The translations under genes and the position numbers were made by a program. The notes below the pieces were generated by a model. The model searched no databases, had not been told where the DNA came from, and saw only the letters and a program-made list of their open reading frames with translations. A stretch of 64,000 nt of DNA from Acinetobacter lwoffii (lineage in GTDB: Bacteria; Pseudomonadota; Gammaproteobacteria; Pseudomonadales; Moraxellaceae), in assembly GCF_022967985.1 (NCBI RefSeq), contig NZ_JALJVC010000015.1, positions 27,884 through 91,883 on the forward strand. The letters run 5' to 3'. Within the stretch, counting starts at the first letter, position 1, and the number at the start of each line of letters is the position of its first letter. Below, in pieces: positions 46,484 through 55,769 of the stretch.

Positions 46484-48031
46484 TTAGAAACGGTAACCCA
46501 TTTTTAAGCCATATGCCCATGCTTTATTGTCTTCAAATTCAGCGACGTATTCAGAACTACCAGCTTGCGCGCCTGTTTGTGCTTTTGCATCACCTAACAT
46601 GAAGTATTTAACACCACCCGCGATGAAAGTAGCTGGTGTTGGACTGTACTGAAGACCTAAGCCTACATTCCAATAACCTTCAGTTGGACCAAGTGTAGAT
46701 ACAGGGTTACCTGCACCAGAGTCCCAACCTACAGATACGTTACCAGCCCATAGATCATTAAATTTACGACCCACACCTACAGTTGCTGAAATTTGGTCAT
46801 CTTCATATTCAACAAGATTGAAGCCATCTGGGCGATCCACAATAGGGCCAACTGCTTCTGATATTAGACCAAATTTATAAGGTTGAATTGAGAATTTAGA
46901 CCATTCAACCCAGCGAACATTCGCAAAAGCTACAGTATTCGCCATAATACCTGTTTGGAAATCAAGGTTTACAGACTGTGGAGTAGTAATTTTTGTCTCA
47001 CCACTTGCTGCTGCAATAGCTGCTGCTGCTGCGGCCCCATTTGGGAGCAAAGCTAAAGCTGGTAAGGTTGGAATACTTTCATTCATATTAACATCATGGT
47101 CAATTTCAGAACGATAAGTAATAGATGCTTTTAATGCAATTTCAGGAATTTGATAAGCAAGACCGGCTAACCAACCTACAGAGCTATCTTCTGGAATAGA
47201 CGCATCGTAACCATTGTATAAGCTGTAAGCCTGGCCACGTAATGAAAGATTACCTTTGATCGTTTGGTAAACTGCGCCACCGTAAATATTCCAATTCTCA
47301 GTTGGTTGGAAACCTGCAATAAATGATAAATTTTGAGTATCTACTTCTACGCTAGTGTTACCAGTGCCAAGTAATCCATTAATATTTGCTAACCCAGCAT
47401 CGACTGTTGAAGTAACAGTATTAGTTACTTGTTGAGTAATTGCATTTGTTACGCCTTGCGTAATAGCATCAAGTGCGCCTGGAGTACCACGAATAGCTTG
47501 CTCTGCAATAGCTTGAGTGGGTGCCTGGCCTGCTGCAACTAAAGCAGCTGCACGTCTAGCTACTTCACCATTTACTCCAGCAGTCAAGTTGGCTGCTAGT
47601 GCTCCAGGAAGGTTTGCGGCTACATTTGTTTCGATAGTTGAGTCACGAATATCTGCTAACGCGTCAGGAGCTAAAATTGTATTCGTAGAATCGGAAACAA
47701 ATACGTTATTACCTGTATAGGTAGCATCTGCTCCAAACGGTTGGTCATATAAAATACCAACTGAAAATTTGCTGGTTGGCTGAAATTTTAAAGCAGCACT
47801 TGGAAAATAATAATCACCCGCCATATCACTAATATTACGGCGAGTATCACTTGTTCCAGCTTCTTTACCAGATACATCTGGGTCTAGGACAGAAATACCT
47901 GCTTCAAAGTAATTACCTGGTTGCAGGAAGGCTGCAATTGATTGGCCTGAACGGTCCATTGCCGCAGCAAATGCACCCGTCATTGGTACAGTTGCAAGAA
48001 TCATTGCAGTAGTTAATGTTTTTAATTTCAT
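46484..48031 (-). CDS. OmpP1/FadL-family outer-membrane protein, copy 2, with large loop insertion
   Basis: 515 residues, signal peptide (TTAMILATVPMTGAFAA, cut about 23). Same frame of conserved blocks as copy 1: MDRSGQSIAAFLQPGNY, DQPFGAD, GFQPTENWNIYGGAVYQT (split as GFQPTENW and IYGGAVYQT), ASITYRSEIDHD and C-terminal LKMGYRF. It differs by an insertion of about 110 residues (about 112-225), rich in Ala, Thr, Val and Asn (VARRAAALVAAGQAP, QQVTNTVTSTVDAG), where copy 1 has about 20. It also has a second smaller Ala-rich insert near 325-345. The insertion should lie in an extracellular loop or the lumen. Upstream is tRNA-Arg. Confidence 0.9.
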   Translation of the reverse strand: MKLKTLTTAMILATVPMTGAFAAAMDRSGQSIAAFLQPGNYFEAGISVLDPDVSGKEAGTSDTRRNISDMAGDYYFPSAALKFQPTSKFSVGILYDQPFGADATYTGNNVFVSDSTNTILAPDALADIRDSTIETNVAANLPGALAANLTAGVNGEVARRAAALVAAGQAPTQAIAEQAIRGTPGALDAITQGVTNAITQQVTNTVTSTVDAGLANINGLLGTGNTSVEVDTQNLSFIAGFQPTENWNIYGGAVYQTIKGNLSLRGQAYSLYNGYDASIPEDSSVGWLAGLAYQIPEIALKASITYRSEIDHDVNMNESIPTLPALALLPNGAAAAAAIAAASGETKITTPQSVNLDFQTGIMANTVAFANVRWVEWSKFSIQPYKFGLISEAVGPIVDRPDGFNLVEYEDDQISATVGVGRKFNDLWAGNVSVGWDSGAGNPVSTLGPTEGYWNVGLGLQYSPTPATFIAGGVKYFMLGDAKAQTGAQAGSSEYVAEFEDNKAWAYGLKMGYRF

Positions 48032-48368
48032 TTACGTCTTTCCTTGAGGTACAAATTTATATCTAGCGTTGTTGTTTGCACTTATTTAATTCTTGGAGAT
48101 TTCGGGTATTTATCCGCAATCATTTGTTACTCCATGTGACAAAAATAGCACAATTAAAATAAGAGTAAATGCTCTAGAAAAAACTAATTAGTCTAAAAAA
48201 GCATCAAAATAGAGTTTTTACACCAAAAAATAGCCTCATTTTGAAATAAGTATTTGAAAGTAATAGAAATAAGATAATGAAGAAAAAATGATTTTTTGTA
48301 TAAAAAATATTCTAAAAATATGAAGATTAACGCTAATTTTTTGAAGTATAGATCACATTTTGAAAGGA

Positions 48369-48444
48369 TGGTGCGCCCTGCGGGACTCGAACCCACGTCG
48401 GTCGCTTAGGAGGCAACTGCTCTATCCAGTTAAGCTAAGGGCGC
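48369..48444 (-). tRNA. tRNA-Arg (anticodon CCT)
   Basis: Complete cloverleaf on the minus strand: acceptor GCGCCCT/AGGGCGC, anticodon stem GTTGC/GCGAC with loop CTCCTAA (anticodon CCT), T-loop GTTCGAG, discriminator A and encoded CCA (48369-48371). Reads AGG codons. No integrated element next to it. Confidence 0.95.
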
Positions 48445-48477
48445 GAAAAGAAGGCTATTGTACTGTAAAAAATACAA

Positions 48478-48510
48478 AAAAAAGTTATTGCCGAAGCAAT
48501 AACTTTTAAG
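48478..48510 (-). terminator. Terminator of the amino-acid permease gene
   Basis: AAAAGTTATTGC / GCAATAACTTTT with loop CGAA; on the minus strand followed by T-rich sequence. Also lies before tRNA-Arg, so the tRNA needs its own promoter in 48445-48477 or read-through. Confidence 0.85.
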
Positions 48511-48532
48511 GACTCATAGCTACAGGAGTTGT

Positions 48533-49888
48533 CTAGGTATTTTTAGGCTTAAGTAACTTAAACAGACCGAACATGACCACGATCCAAAGCGGGATCATCA
48601 AAATAGATTCCTGGAATCCTTGCGTCCACATGATGTAAAGAATAGTAAGAATGAAACCTAGAACCAGAATATTACCCGCCGGAGACCAAAGCGCAGGGAA
48701 GGAAGTCTTCTGTCCTAGCTTTTTCATGCTTTGAATAAACTTGAGATGGGTCAGCGTAATCATGGCCCAGTTCAATACCAGTGCACCGACCACGATGTAA
48801 ATCAGATGGCTTAAGGCATCTTCAGGCACGAAGTAGTTGAGTAGCACACAGCCAAAAATCAGCGCGGCAGAGAACAATACAGCAGGAATAGGCGTACCTT
48901 GCTTATTCACTTTCATGAAGACTTTAGGTGCATTTCCTTGCTGAGCCAGACCATAGAGCATACGGCTGTTGGCATACATACCACTGTTATACACAGACAG
49001 TGCTGCTGTCAGGATAATAAAGTTCAGCAAATGCGCTGCCCAGTCAATACCAAGCTGGCTGAAAATCATCACGAACGGACTTTTGTCCAGACCACCAAGC
49101 TCAAGCTGATTCCAAGGCACGAGTGACAATAGAATTGTCAAGGCACCGACATAGAAAATCAGGATACGGAAAACCACCTGATTAATGGCTTTCGGAATGG
49201 TTTTTTCCGGATTTTCAGCTTCTGCCGCTGCCATACCGATCAGTTCAATACCACCGAAGGCAAACATCAGGAAGGCCAGCATGTAGAACAGACCTTCAAA
49301 ACCATTCGGAAAGAAACCGCCCGCGGTCCAAAGATTGCTAAAAGATGCGCCTGAAGAAGGATCAGCAGTCAGGATCAGATACAGGCCGAAGACAATCATC
49401 GAGATGACCGCAGTCACTTTAATGATGGAAAGCCAGAATTCCGATTCACCGTAGAATTTCACATTGCCGAGGTTGACCAGTGTAATCACGATAAAGAAAA
49501 ACAGTACCGATGCCCAGGCTGGAATATGAGGCCACCAGTAATTGATATATTTCGCAACCGCAGTAAGTTCGGTCATGGCTACCAGGATATACAGAATCCA
49601 GTAGTTCCAACCCGCAAGGAAACCGGGGAATTTGCCCCAGTATTTATAAGCAAAATGGCTGAATGAACCTGCGACAGGTTCATGAACAATCATCTCACCC
49701 AATTGACGCATGATTAAAAATGCAATCAGGCCCCCAATGGCATAGCCTAAAATAATAGAAGGACCCGCAGATTGGATCACCTGTGCGGAACCTAAGAATA
49801 AGCCTGTGCCAATTGCACCGCCCATGGCGATCAACTGAATATGACGGTTCTTTAAGCCACGCTGAAGTTGTGAAGACTCGTTATTCAA
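48533..49888 (-). CDS. APC-family amino-acid permease (AroP/ProY-like)
   Basis: 451 residues, 12 predicted helices, the amino-acid transporter subfamily: N-terminal GLKNRHIQLIAMGGAIGTGLF (signature, given as GLKNRHIQLIAMGG and AIGTGLF), the TM6-unwinding FAFGGIELIGMAAAEAENP with consensus GxExxG, and NSGMYANSRMLYGLAQQGNAP. Could carry aromatic amino acids, proline or others; substrate cannot be chosen by eye. Monocistronic with hairpin terminator. Confidence 0.88.
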   Translation of the reverse strand: MNNESSQLQRGLKNRHIQLIAMGGAIGTGLFLGSAQVIQSAGPSIILGYAIGGLIAFLIMRQLGEMIVHEPVAGSFSHFAYKYWGKFPGFLAGWNYWILYILVAMTELTAVAKYINYWWPHIPAWASVLFFFIVITLVNLGNVKFYGESEFWLSIIKVTAVISMIVFGLYLILTADPSSGASFSNLWTAGGFFPNGFEGLFYMLAFLMFAFGGIELIGMAAAEAENPEKTIPKAINQVVFRILIFYVGALTILLSLVPWNQLELGGLDKSPFVMIFSQLGIDWAAHLLNFIILTAALSVYNSGMYANSRMLYGLAQQGNAPKVFMKVNKQGTPIPAVLFSAALIFGCVLLNYFVPEDALSHLIYIVVGALVLNWAMITLTHLKFIQSMKKLGQKTSFPALWSPAGNILVLGFILTILYIMWTQGFQESILMIPLWIVVMFGLFKLLKPKNT

Positions 49889-50220
49889 AGTGTTCAGCCC
49901 GACAATGGAAAATGATAAGTGGCTGATTGTAATTGATCAGACTAAAGAAGCCTAGTCCATCCTAAGAATGAAATATTGTTGGAGGAATGATAAAAAATAT
50001 TCATATAAATAACTGAAATAAAATATAAATGAATCAATATATTAATTTTATTGAAACTGTAACTGACGAGTTCTCTGTTTTCTTGGATAAAATACAAATG
50101 CCGTTTTTTTATACTAAGGTCTGGCAGTCAAGCAGTTCTGCTTTCAACATACTATACGTTGAATATAAATATTGAATAACCTGTACGAAAACAAAGACAA
50201 GTCAAAGGATGAAATTATTC

Positions 50221-51411
50221 ATGAGTTTTGCCGCCCAAATCAAGATTCCTGCCACCTATATGCGTGGAGGCACCAGTAAAGGTGTTTTCTTTAAGCTGGA
50301 TGACCTGCCTGCACAAGCACAACAGGCTGGCCGGATTCGTGATCAGCTTTTGCTACGCGTGATTGGTAGCCCAGATCCATATGGGAAACAGATTGATGGC
50401 ATGGGCGGCGCCAGTTCCAGTACCAGTAAAACGGTGATCTTATCAAAAAGCCAACACGCTGATCATGATGTTGATTATTTATTTGGTCAGGTGTCAATTG
50501 ACCGTCCTTTTGTGGACTGGAGTGGCAACTGTGGCAATCTGACCGCGGCAGTGGGAGCATTTGCCATTTCTAATGGTCTGGTCGATGCCGAACGTATTCC
50601 TGAAAATGGGTTATGCACGGTACGGATCTGGCAGGCCAATATCCAGAAAGCCATTATCGCGCATGTGCCGATGCAAAATGGACAGGTGCAGGAATTGGGT
50701 GATTTTGAACTAGATGGCGTAACCTTTCCTGCAGCGGAAGTGCAGATCGAGTTTCTGGATCCAGCCGATGACGATGCTGAAGGTGGTTCGATGTTTCCGA
50801 CAGGCAATCTGGTCGATACTTTGGAAGTGCCCAATATTGGCAGCTTCGAAGTGACCATGATTAATGCCGGCATTCCAACTGTATTTTTAAATGCGGGAGA
50901 TCTCGGCTATAAGGGCACAGAGCTTCAGGATCATATCAATAATGACGTGGCAGCCCTGACAAAGTTCGAAACGATTCGTGCCTATGCAGCCAAACAGATG
51001 GGATTGATTCAGGATATTGCAGAAGCCGTAACCCGACAACACACGCCAAAAATTGCCTTTGTTGCACCACCGAGTAACTATACTTCATCCAGTGGCAAAA
51101 CCGTCACCGAATCAGATACCGATATTCTGGTTCGGGCCTTGTCTATGGGTAAACTCCATCATGCCATGATGGGCACGGCTGCAGTGGCTATTGGTACGGC
51201 AGCTGCCATTCCCGGAACATTGGTGAACCGGGTCGCAGGTGGGGTAGAGCGTGAAGCGGTGCGTTTCGGTCATCCTTCCGGGACTTTAAGAGTGGGTGCA
51301 CAAGCAAGTTTTGAAAATGGTGAGTGGAAAGTGAAGAAAGCGATTATGAGCCGTAGTGCCCGCGTATTGATGGAAGGCTGGGTGCGCGTACCAGAAGATG
51401 TTCTCGTTTAA
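50221..51411 (+). CDS. prpF: 2-methylaconitate cis-trans isomerase PrpF
   Basis: DAP-epimerase-fold isomerase that works with AcnD in the methylcitrate cycle for propionate. Start at ATG 50221 gives MSFAAQIKIPATYMRGGTSK; ATG 50209 is in frame but sits on the SD AAAGG. 396 residues. RGGTSKGVFF, PDPYGKQIDGMGGASSSTSK (given in parts as DGMGGASSS) and SGNCGNL with the cysteine region are PrpF hallmarks, with GTAAAIPGTLVN near the end. No prpB, prpC or acnD nearby, so the gene is separate from its usual operon, or has another isomerase role. Confidence 0.93.
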   Translation: MSFAAQIKIPATYMRGGTSKGVFFKLDDLPAQAQQAGRIRDQLLLRVIGSPDPYGKQIDGMGGASSSTSKTVILSKSQHADHDVDYLFGQVSIDRPFVDWSGNCGNLTAAVGAFAISNGLVDAERIPENGLCTVRIWQANIQKAIIAHVPMQNGQVQELGDFELDGVTFPAAEVQIEFLDPADDDAEGGSMFPTGNLVDTLEVPNIGSFEVTMINAGIPTVFLNAGDLGYKGTELQDHINNDVAALTKFETIRAYAAKQMGLIQDIAEAVTRQHTPKIAFVAPPSNYTSSSGKTVTESDTDILVRALSMGKLHHAMMGTAAVAIGTAAAIPGTLVNRVAGGVEREAVRFGHPSGTLRVGAQASFENGEWKVKKAIMSRSARVLMEGWVRVPEDVLV

Positions 51412-51435
51412 ATGCCGTGCATACATTTAGCCTGT

Positions 51436-51463
51436 AAAACCACCGGTTCTGCGGTGGTTTTTT
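51436..51463 (+). terminator. prpF terminator
   Basis: AAACCACCG / CGGTGGTTT with loop GTTCTG region, then T6. Confidence 0.88.
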
Positions 51464-51633
51464 ATGGTTTAAAATCTCTGACTTGCTTATTTGATATTGA
51501 ATAGCAAATTTCAGTAGAACAATTCGATTTATGGCTGAAAATTCAAGGCATTTCTAGGTACAATGCCTGATCACCGTACAGGCATTTATTCGCTTGTCAT
51601 TTTATTCTTCTGGACTACGTATTCGAGGCGAAT

Positions 51634-52539
51634 GTGTCATCTATCACTGACGTATCAACCCATGCACTCACTCAAGCACAACACCGCATTCAACAGGATT
51701 TATTGACCGCTCTGGAAGCCTTTGCCATTCCAGAACCGTTAAGGTCGGCAGTCCATCATGCTGTGATGCTTGGTGGCAAGCGAGTACGTCCAGCGCTATG
51801 CTATGCCACTGCTGCATTAAAACCCAATCAGAATAGTGCTGCAGTGCGCCGTGCAGCGGTTGCAATCGAGTTTATTCACTGCTATTCACTGGCCCATGAT
51901 GATCTGCCGTGTATGGACAATGATTTGCTGCGCCGTGGCCAGCCGACATGTCATGTGGCTTATGGAGAAGATACCGCGCTTTTGGCAGGTGATATCCTGC
52001 AATCGATGGCTTTTGAAATTTTGGGTAGCCGTCTGTTTGATCAGGGGCCAGCGGTAGAAGCTTCCATTGTACTGAAGCAGATGCAGATTCTGGCAACCGC
52101 TTCTTCGAAAATGGTGAATGGCCAAGTTTTAGATTTGCAGTCTGAAGGCAAAAAAATCGATCAGCAAGCACTGGAAAATATTCATCGCAATAAAACCGGT
52201 GCTTTGATTAGTGCCGCGATCATGATGGCGGCGGTGACTATTTTTGAGGGTACCGATCTGGCCATTCCTAAATTACGTGAGTTTGGACAGGCGATTGGTC
52301 TGGCCTTTCAGGTACAGGATGATATTTTGGATATTATTTCCGATACCGAAGTGTTGGGGAAAACAGCCGGCAAGGATGAACAGGTAGAAAAATCGACCTA
52401 TCCGGCATTGATGGGTTTGGAGCAGGCCAAAGCCTATGCCCAGCAATTACATGATCAGGCGATCAATGCCTTGAACCATTTTGAAGGGGCGGAAGAGTTG
52501 AGGCAAATTACCCAGTTCCTGCTCACGCGCAAAAGCTGA
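51634..52539 (+). CDS. ispA: Farnesyl/geranyl diphosphate synthase
   Basis: Short-chain polyprenyl diphosphate synthase. GTG start at 51634 (MSSITDVS). 301 residues. First Asp-rich motif DDLPCMDND (about 89-97, with CMDND and upstream HCYSLAHDDLP), GGKRVRP, KTGALI, and second Asp-rich motif QVQDDILD. Supplies FPP for undecaprenyl phosphate, quinones and heme O. Ends at a terminator shared with converging putP. Not beside dxs or xseB here. Confidence 0.95.
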   Translation: MSSITDVSTHALTQAQHRIQQDLLTALEAFAIPEPLRSAVHHAVMLGGKRVRPALCYATAALKPNQNSAAVRRAAVAIEFIHCYSLAHDDLPCMDNDLLRRGQPTCHVAYGEDTALLAGDILQSMAFEILGSRLFDQGPAVEASIVLKQMQILATASSKMVNGQVLDLQSEGKKIDQQALENIHRNKTGALISAAIMMAAVTIFEGTDLAIPKLREFGQAIGLAFQVQDDILDIISDTEVLGKTAGKDEQVEKSTYPALMGLEQAKAYAQQLHDQAINALNHFEGAEELRQITQFLLTRKS

Positions 52540-52581
52540 TTGAAAAATTATTTTTCTAAAAAAGGTTTAAAGTAATTCCAT

Positions 52582-52610
52582 AAAAAAGAGGACTTCAAGT
52601 CCTCTTTTTA
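52582..52610. terminator. Bidirectional terminator between ispA and putP
   Basis: AAAAAAGAGGACTT / AAGTCCTCTTTTT with CA loop; A and T runs on both sides. Confidence 0.9.
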
Positions 52611-52622
52611 GTTGATACAGAA

Positions 52623-54113
52623 TTATTTGCTTTCGTTATACAGGCGTTCAGCTTCTTCAAAACGGTTAGTAATTTCTGCTGTTGGTGCTTTACCCATCAG
52701 GCTCACCACCACAATCGCCAGCATTGAACAGATAAAACCAGGAACGATTTCATACAGGCCAGTGTCAGCAAACAGGTTCTTCCAGAAAATAACCACGACT
52801 GCACCCACGATCATACCGGCCAAAGCACCATTCAAAGTCATGCGTTTCCAGAACAATGACAGGATAATCAGCGGGCCAAAAGCGGCACCAAAACCTGCCC
52901 AGGCATAAGCCACCAGACCCAGCACTTTAGATTCAGGATTACCCGCCATCCAGATCGCCAGCAAGGCAATCAGCAGTACCATCAAACGGCCAACCCAGAC
53001 CAGTTCTTTTTGCGAGGCATTTTTACGCAGGAAAGATTTATAGAAGTCTTCTGTCAAGGTGCTTGAACAGACCAATAACTGACAGCTTAAAGTACTCATT
53101 ACTGCCGCCAGAATCGCCGCCAGAACTACACCTGCAATCCATGGGTTAAACAGGATTTTGGTCAGTTCCATAAATACGGTTTCAGGATTGGCATTCACCA
53201 CGCTTGCCAGTTCTGGATGCTGCTCGAAATAAGCAATACCGAAGAAGCCGGCTGCGACTGCACCGCCCAGACACAGAATCATCCAGGTCATGCCAATACG
53301 ACGTGCATTTGGAATGGATTTGACTGAATCTGCAGCCATGAAGCGCACCAGAATATGCGGCTGGCCAAAGTAACCCAGACCCCAAGCCAAGAGCGAGATA
53401 ATCGCAACAAGACTGAGATCACCCAGAATATTCATTGCTTGAGGACGAGCAGCCTCCAGTGCCAAAGTCACCTGGGACATATCCGAGAACGCCATTAACG
53501 TTACGATTGGCGTCAGCAACAGGGCAAAGATCATCAGACCGGCCTGAATGGTATCGGTCCAGCTCACCGCCAGGAAGCCGCCAATAAATACATAGCTGAT
53601 GGTGGCAATGGCACTGATCCAGAGCGCGGTGCTATAAGACATGTCAAACATGCTTTCGAACAGACGCGCACCTGCAACCATGCCGGAAGCACAGTAAATC
53701 GCAAAGAAAATCAGAATCACGAAAGCTGAAACAATACGCAGGATTTTCTTCTGGTCATTAAAACGATTCGAAAAATAATCTGGCAGGGTTAGGGCATTGT
53801 GCTGGACTTCGGTATGTACGCGTAAACGGCCAGCAACCAGTAACCAGTTCAACCAAGCACCAATAATCAGACCGATGGCAATCCACATCTCAGACAGACC
53901 TGAAAGATAAATCGCACCGGGCAGGCCCATTAGGAGCCAGCCACTCATGTCGGAAGCCCCTGCAGAAAGTGCAGTTACGAAACTCCCTAAACGTCGGCCC
54001 CCTAAGATGTAATCGGAAAAGTTGCTTGTGGCGCGATAAGCCATCAGGCCGATCACCACCATTGCGACAATATAGAAAAGAAAAGTAATTAAGGTTGGAT
54101 TTAGGGAGCTCAT
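52623..54113 (-). CDS. putP: Sodium/proline symporter
   Basis: SSSF-family Na+:proline importer. Start ATG 54113 (MSSLNPTLITFLFYIVAMVV); the frame extends 13 codons further without an RBS. 496 residues, 13 predicted helices. GGRRLGSFVTALSAGASDMSGWLLMGLPG (in parts: SAGASDMSGW with the sodium-site Ser/Asp) and SQLRC-like CQLLVCSSTLTEDFY are PutP hallmarks. putA is not adjacent. Monocistronic. Confidence 0.93.
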   Translation of the reverse strand: MSSLNPTLITFLFYIVAMVVIGLMAYRATSNFSDYILGGRRLGSFVTALSAGASDMSGWLLMGLPGAIYLSGLSEMWIAIGLIIGAWLNWLLVAGRLRVHTEVQHNALTLPDYFSNRFNDQKKILRIVSAFVILIFFAIYCASGMVAGARLFESMFDMSYSTALWISAIATISYVFIGGFLAVSWTDTIQAGLMIFALLLTPIVTLMAFSDMSQVTLALEAARPQAMNILGDLSLVAIISLLAWGLGYFGQPHILVRFMAADSVKSIPNARRIGMTWMILCLGGAVAAGFFGIAYFEQHPELASVVNANPETVFMELTKILFNPWIAGVVLAAILAAVMSTLSCQLLVCSSTLTEDFYKSFLRKNASQKELVWVGRLMVLLIALLAIWMAGNPESKVLGLVAYAWAGFGAAFGPLIILSLFWKRMTLNGALAGMIVGAVVVIFWKNLFADTGLYEIVPGFICSMLAIVVVSLMGKAPTAEITNRFEEAERLYNESK

Positions 54114-54278
54114 ACGGTATCCATTTTTAAGTTGGACAGTAGATCGAAACAAGGAATAAGATAGCTGCGAAAAGCTTTAATCCGAAAGCCAGGCAACATC
54201 AAATCCAGTAGATTTCAAAAATAAACGCGAAATTTAACCATAAATTCACAATCTTTGCTGAGATTTTCTTGCGCGAAT

Positions 54279-54307
54279 AAAAATAGGCAACCCTCGGGCT
54301 GCCTATG
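54279..54307 (-). terminator. Terminator after the NfeD-SPFH operon
   Basis: ATAGGCAACCC/GGGCTGCCTAT stem; on the minus strand it is followed by TTTTTATT. 20 nt behind the SPFH gene stop. Confidence 0.85.
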
Positions 54308-54326
54308 TATAAAGTCAAAATATAAA

Positions 54327-55181
54327 TTAGTTAGGGCGACCCATGACACCACGGATCGTATTTAACACATCGGCTGGAAGTACTACCGTCTTGGCATTTG
54401 GCGATTTGGCCATATCTTGCATGGCTTTAATATACTGTTCACCAAGTAAATAGGCGACCGGAATTTCATTATCACCAATGGCGGAAGTCACCATGTCAAT
54501 TGCACGTTGTGAAGATTCAGCCAGTACCACTTGCGCTTCAGCATCACGACGAGAGGCTTCCAGACGGCCGTCCGCTTCCAGAATCGCGGCCTGTTTTTCA
54601 CCGTCCGCTTTGGTGACGGTCGCACGACGCTGACGTTCAGCTGCTGCCTGTTCTTCCATTGCAGTCTGCATGGTGATTGAAGGTTTAATATCCTGAATTT
54701 CTACAGTTTTTAAGGTAATACCCCAGTCCGAGATATCATCGGAAATACTGGATTTCAAGCGTGCCTTGATATGGTCACGTGAAGATAGGGCATCATCCAG
54801 ATCCATTTCACCGACAATCGAACGCAGTGAAGTCTGTACCAGGTTCTGAATTGCCCATGAGTAGTTTTCAATCCCGTACACTGCTTTTTCTGGCGTAGTC
54901 AGGTTGATATAGGCCACGGCATTCATCAGCAAAACCGCGTTATCACGGGTAATCACTTCCTGTGAGGGAATATCCAGAACGATATCTTTAGTTGTGACTT
55001 TATAGGCGACTTCATCGACATAAGGAATGACAAAATTCAGGCCCGGATTTAGCGTGGTGTGGTATTTACCCAGACGCTGTACAATCCATTTGTAGCCTTG
55101 CGGCACAATCCGCACACCTTTAAAAATGGTAATCGCAACAAAGGCCAGAAACGCGATAACAATGATAGAACCACCAGACAT
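54327..55181 (-). CDS. SPFH/Band 7 membrane protein (QmcA/YbbK-like)
   Basis: 284 residues. One N-terminal membrane helix (SIIVIAFLAFVAITIFKGV), then the SPFH domain (VPQGYKWIVQRLGKYHTTLN, PGLNFVIPYVDEV) and a coiled coil rich in Ala/Glu/Arg (about 190-240, AAAERQRRATVTKADGEKQAA). Forms membrane microdomain scaffolds like stomatin. It is co-transcribed with the NfeD gene (12 nt apart), the standard partner. Probably involved in membrane-protein quality control. Confidence 0.92.
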   Translation of the reverse strand: MSGGSIIVIAFLAFVAITIFKGVRIVPQGYKWIVQRLGKYHTTLNPGLNFVIPYVDEVAYKVTTKDIVLDIPSQEVITRDNAVLLMNAVAYINLTTPEKAVYGIENYSWAIQNLVQTSLRSIVGEMDLDDALSSRDHIKARLKSSISDDISDWGITLKTVEIQDIKPSITMQTAMEEQAAAERQRRATVTKADGEKQAAILEADGRLEASRRDAEAQVVLAESSQRAIDMVTSAIGDNEIPVAYLLGEQYIKAMQDMAKSPNAKTVVLPADVLNTIRGVMGRPN

Positions 55182-55193
55182 AGCTTATTCACC

Positions 55194-55667
55194 TTATTGA
55201 TTTTGATAATTCGTGCTGTGAGGTTGTACGATCAGGTCATTACCCAGAATATCCACGACGCGAACGCGGTCTCCGACCTGAACTGGATCCAGAGTTCGGC
55301 ATTCCCATTCATCCGAACCTAAAACTGGCATCGGAAAGCGCACCCGGATTTGCCCATGATCCAGATTAGTCTGAATCACCATGCCTACCTGACCAATGGT
55401 CGCCTCACGCGACAGGCCGGCTTTGGTCTTGTCAATGGAAAGTGGCTTGATAAACTTGAACCAGAGCAGCGTACACAGAACAGAAAGTACGATCCAGGTC
55501 AGGAGCTGGGTCGTCAGTCCCATCATCGGGAACATCCAGTACAGGACGCCAACCATGATGGCACCAATCCCGAACCACAGGGCAGCAAATGCGGGCAGCA
55601 GTAATTCCGACAGGATCAGAAGAATGCCTAATACAAACCAGTGCCAAGGTTCAAGAACTAATTCCAT
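55194..55667 (-). CDS. NfeD-family membrane protein
   Basis: 157 residues: three to four N-terminal membrane helices (WHWFVLGILLILSELLLPAF, then LWFGIGAIMVGVLYWMF) and a C-terminal OB-fold domain (GQVGMVIQTNLDHGQIRV onward, with GSDEWECRT). Short NfeD1b type without the protease domain, matching YbbL, the usual partner of the SPFH protein encoded just downstream. First gene of the pair. Confidence 0.92.
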   Translation of the reverse strand: MELVLEPWHWFVLGILLILSELLLPAFAALWFGIGAIMVGVLYWMFPMMGLTTQLLTWIVLSVLCTLLWFKFIKPLSIDKTKAGLSREATIGQVGMVIQTNLDHGQIRVRFPMPVLGSDEWECRTLDPVQVGDRVRVVDILGNDLIVQPHSTNYQNQ

Positions 55668-55769
55668 ATCGTGACCTATATCGCTAAGTATTTAATTAAT
55701 CATCATCTTTATATGATTGATCTTCAATGTAGCAGATGCGGCAGCAGATGAATATAAAAAATTCATGCA

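Noticed and set aside
48369..48444. tRNA-Arg as an integration site of an island
   Set aside because: No integrase and no repeated tRNA 3' end in the flanks; neighbours look like ordinary chromosomal genes.
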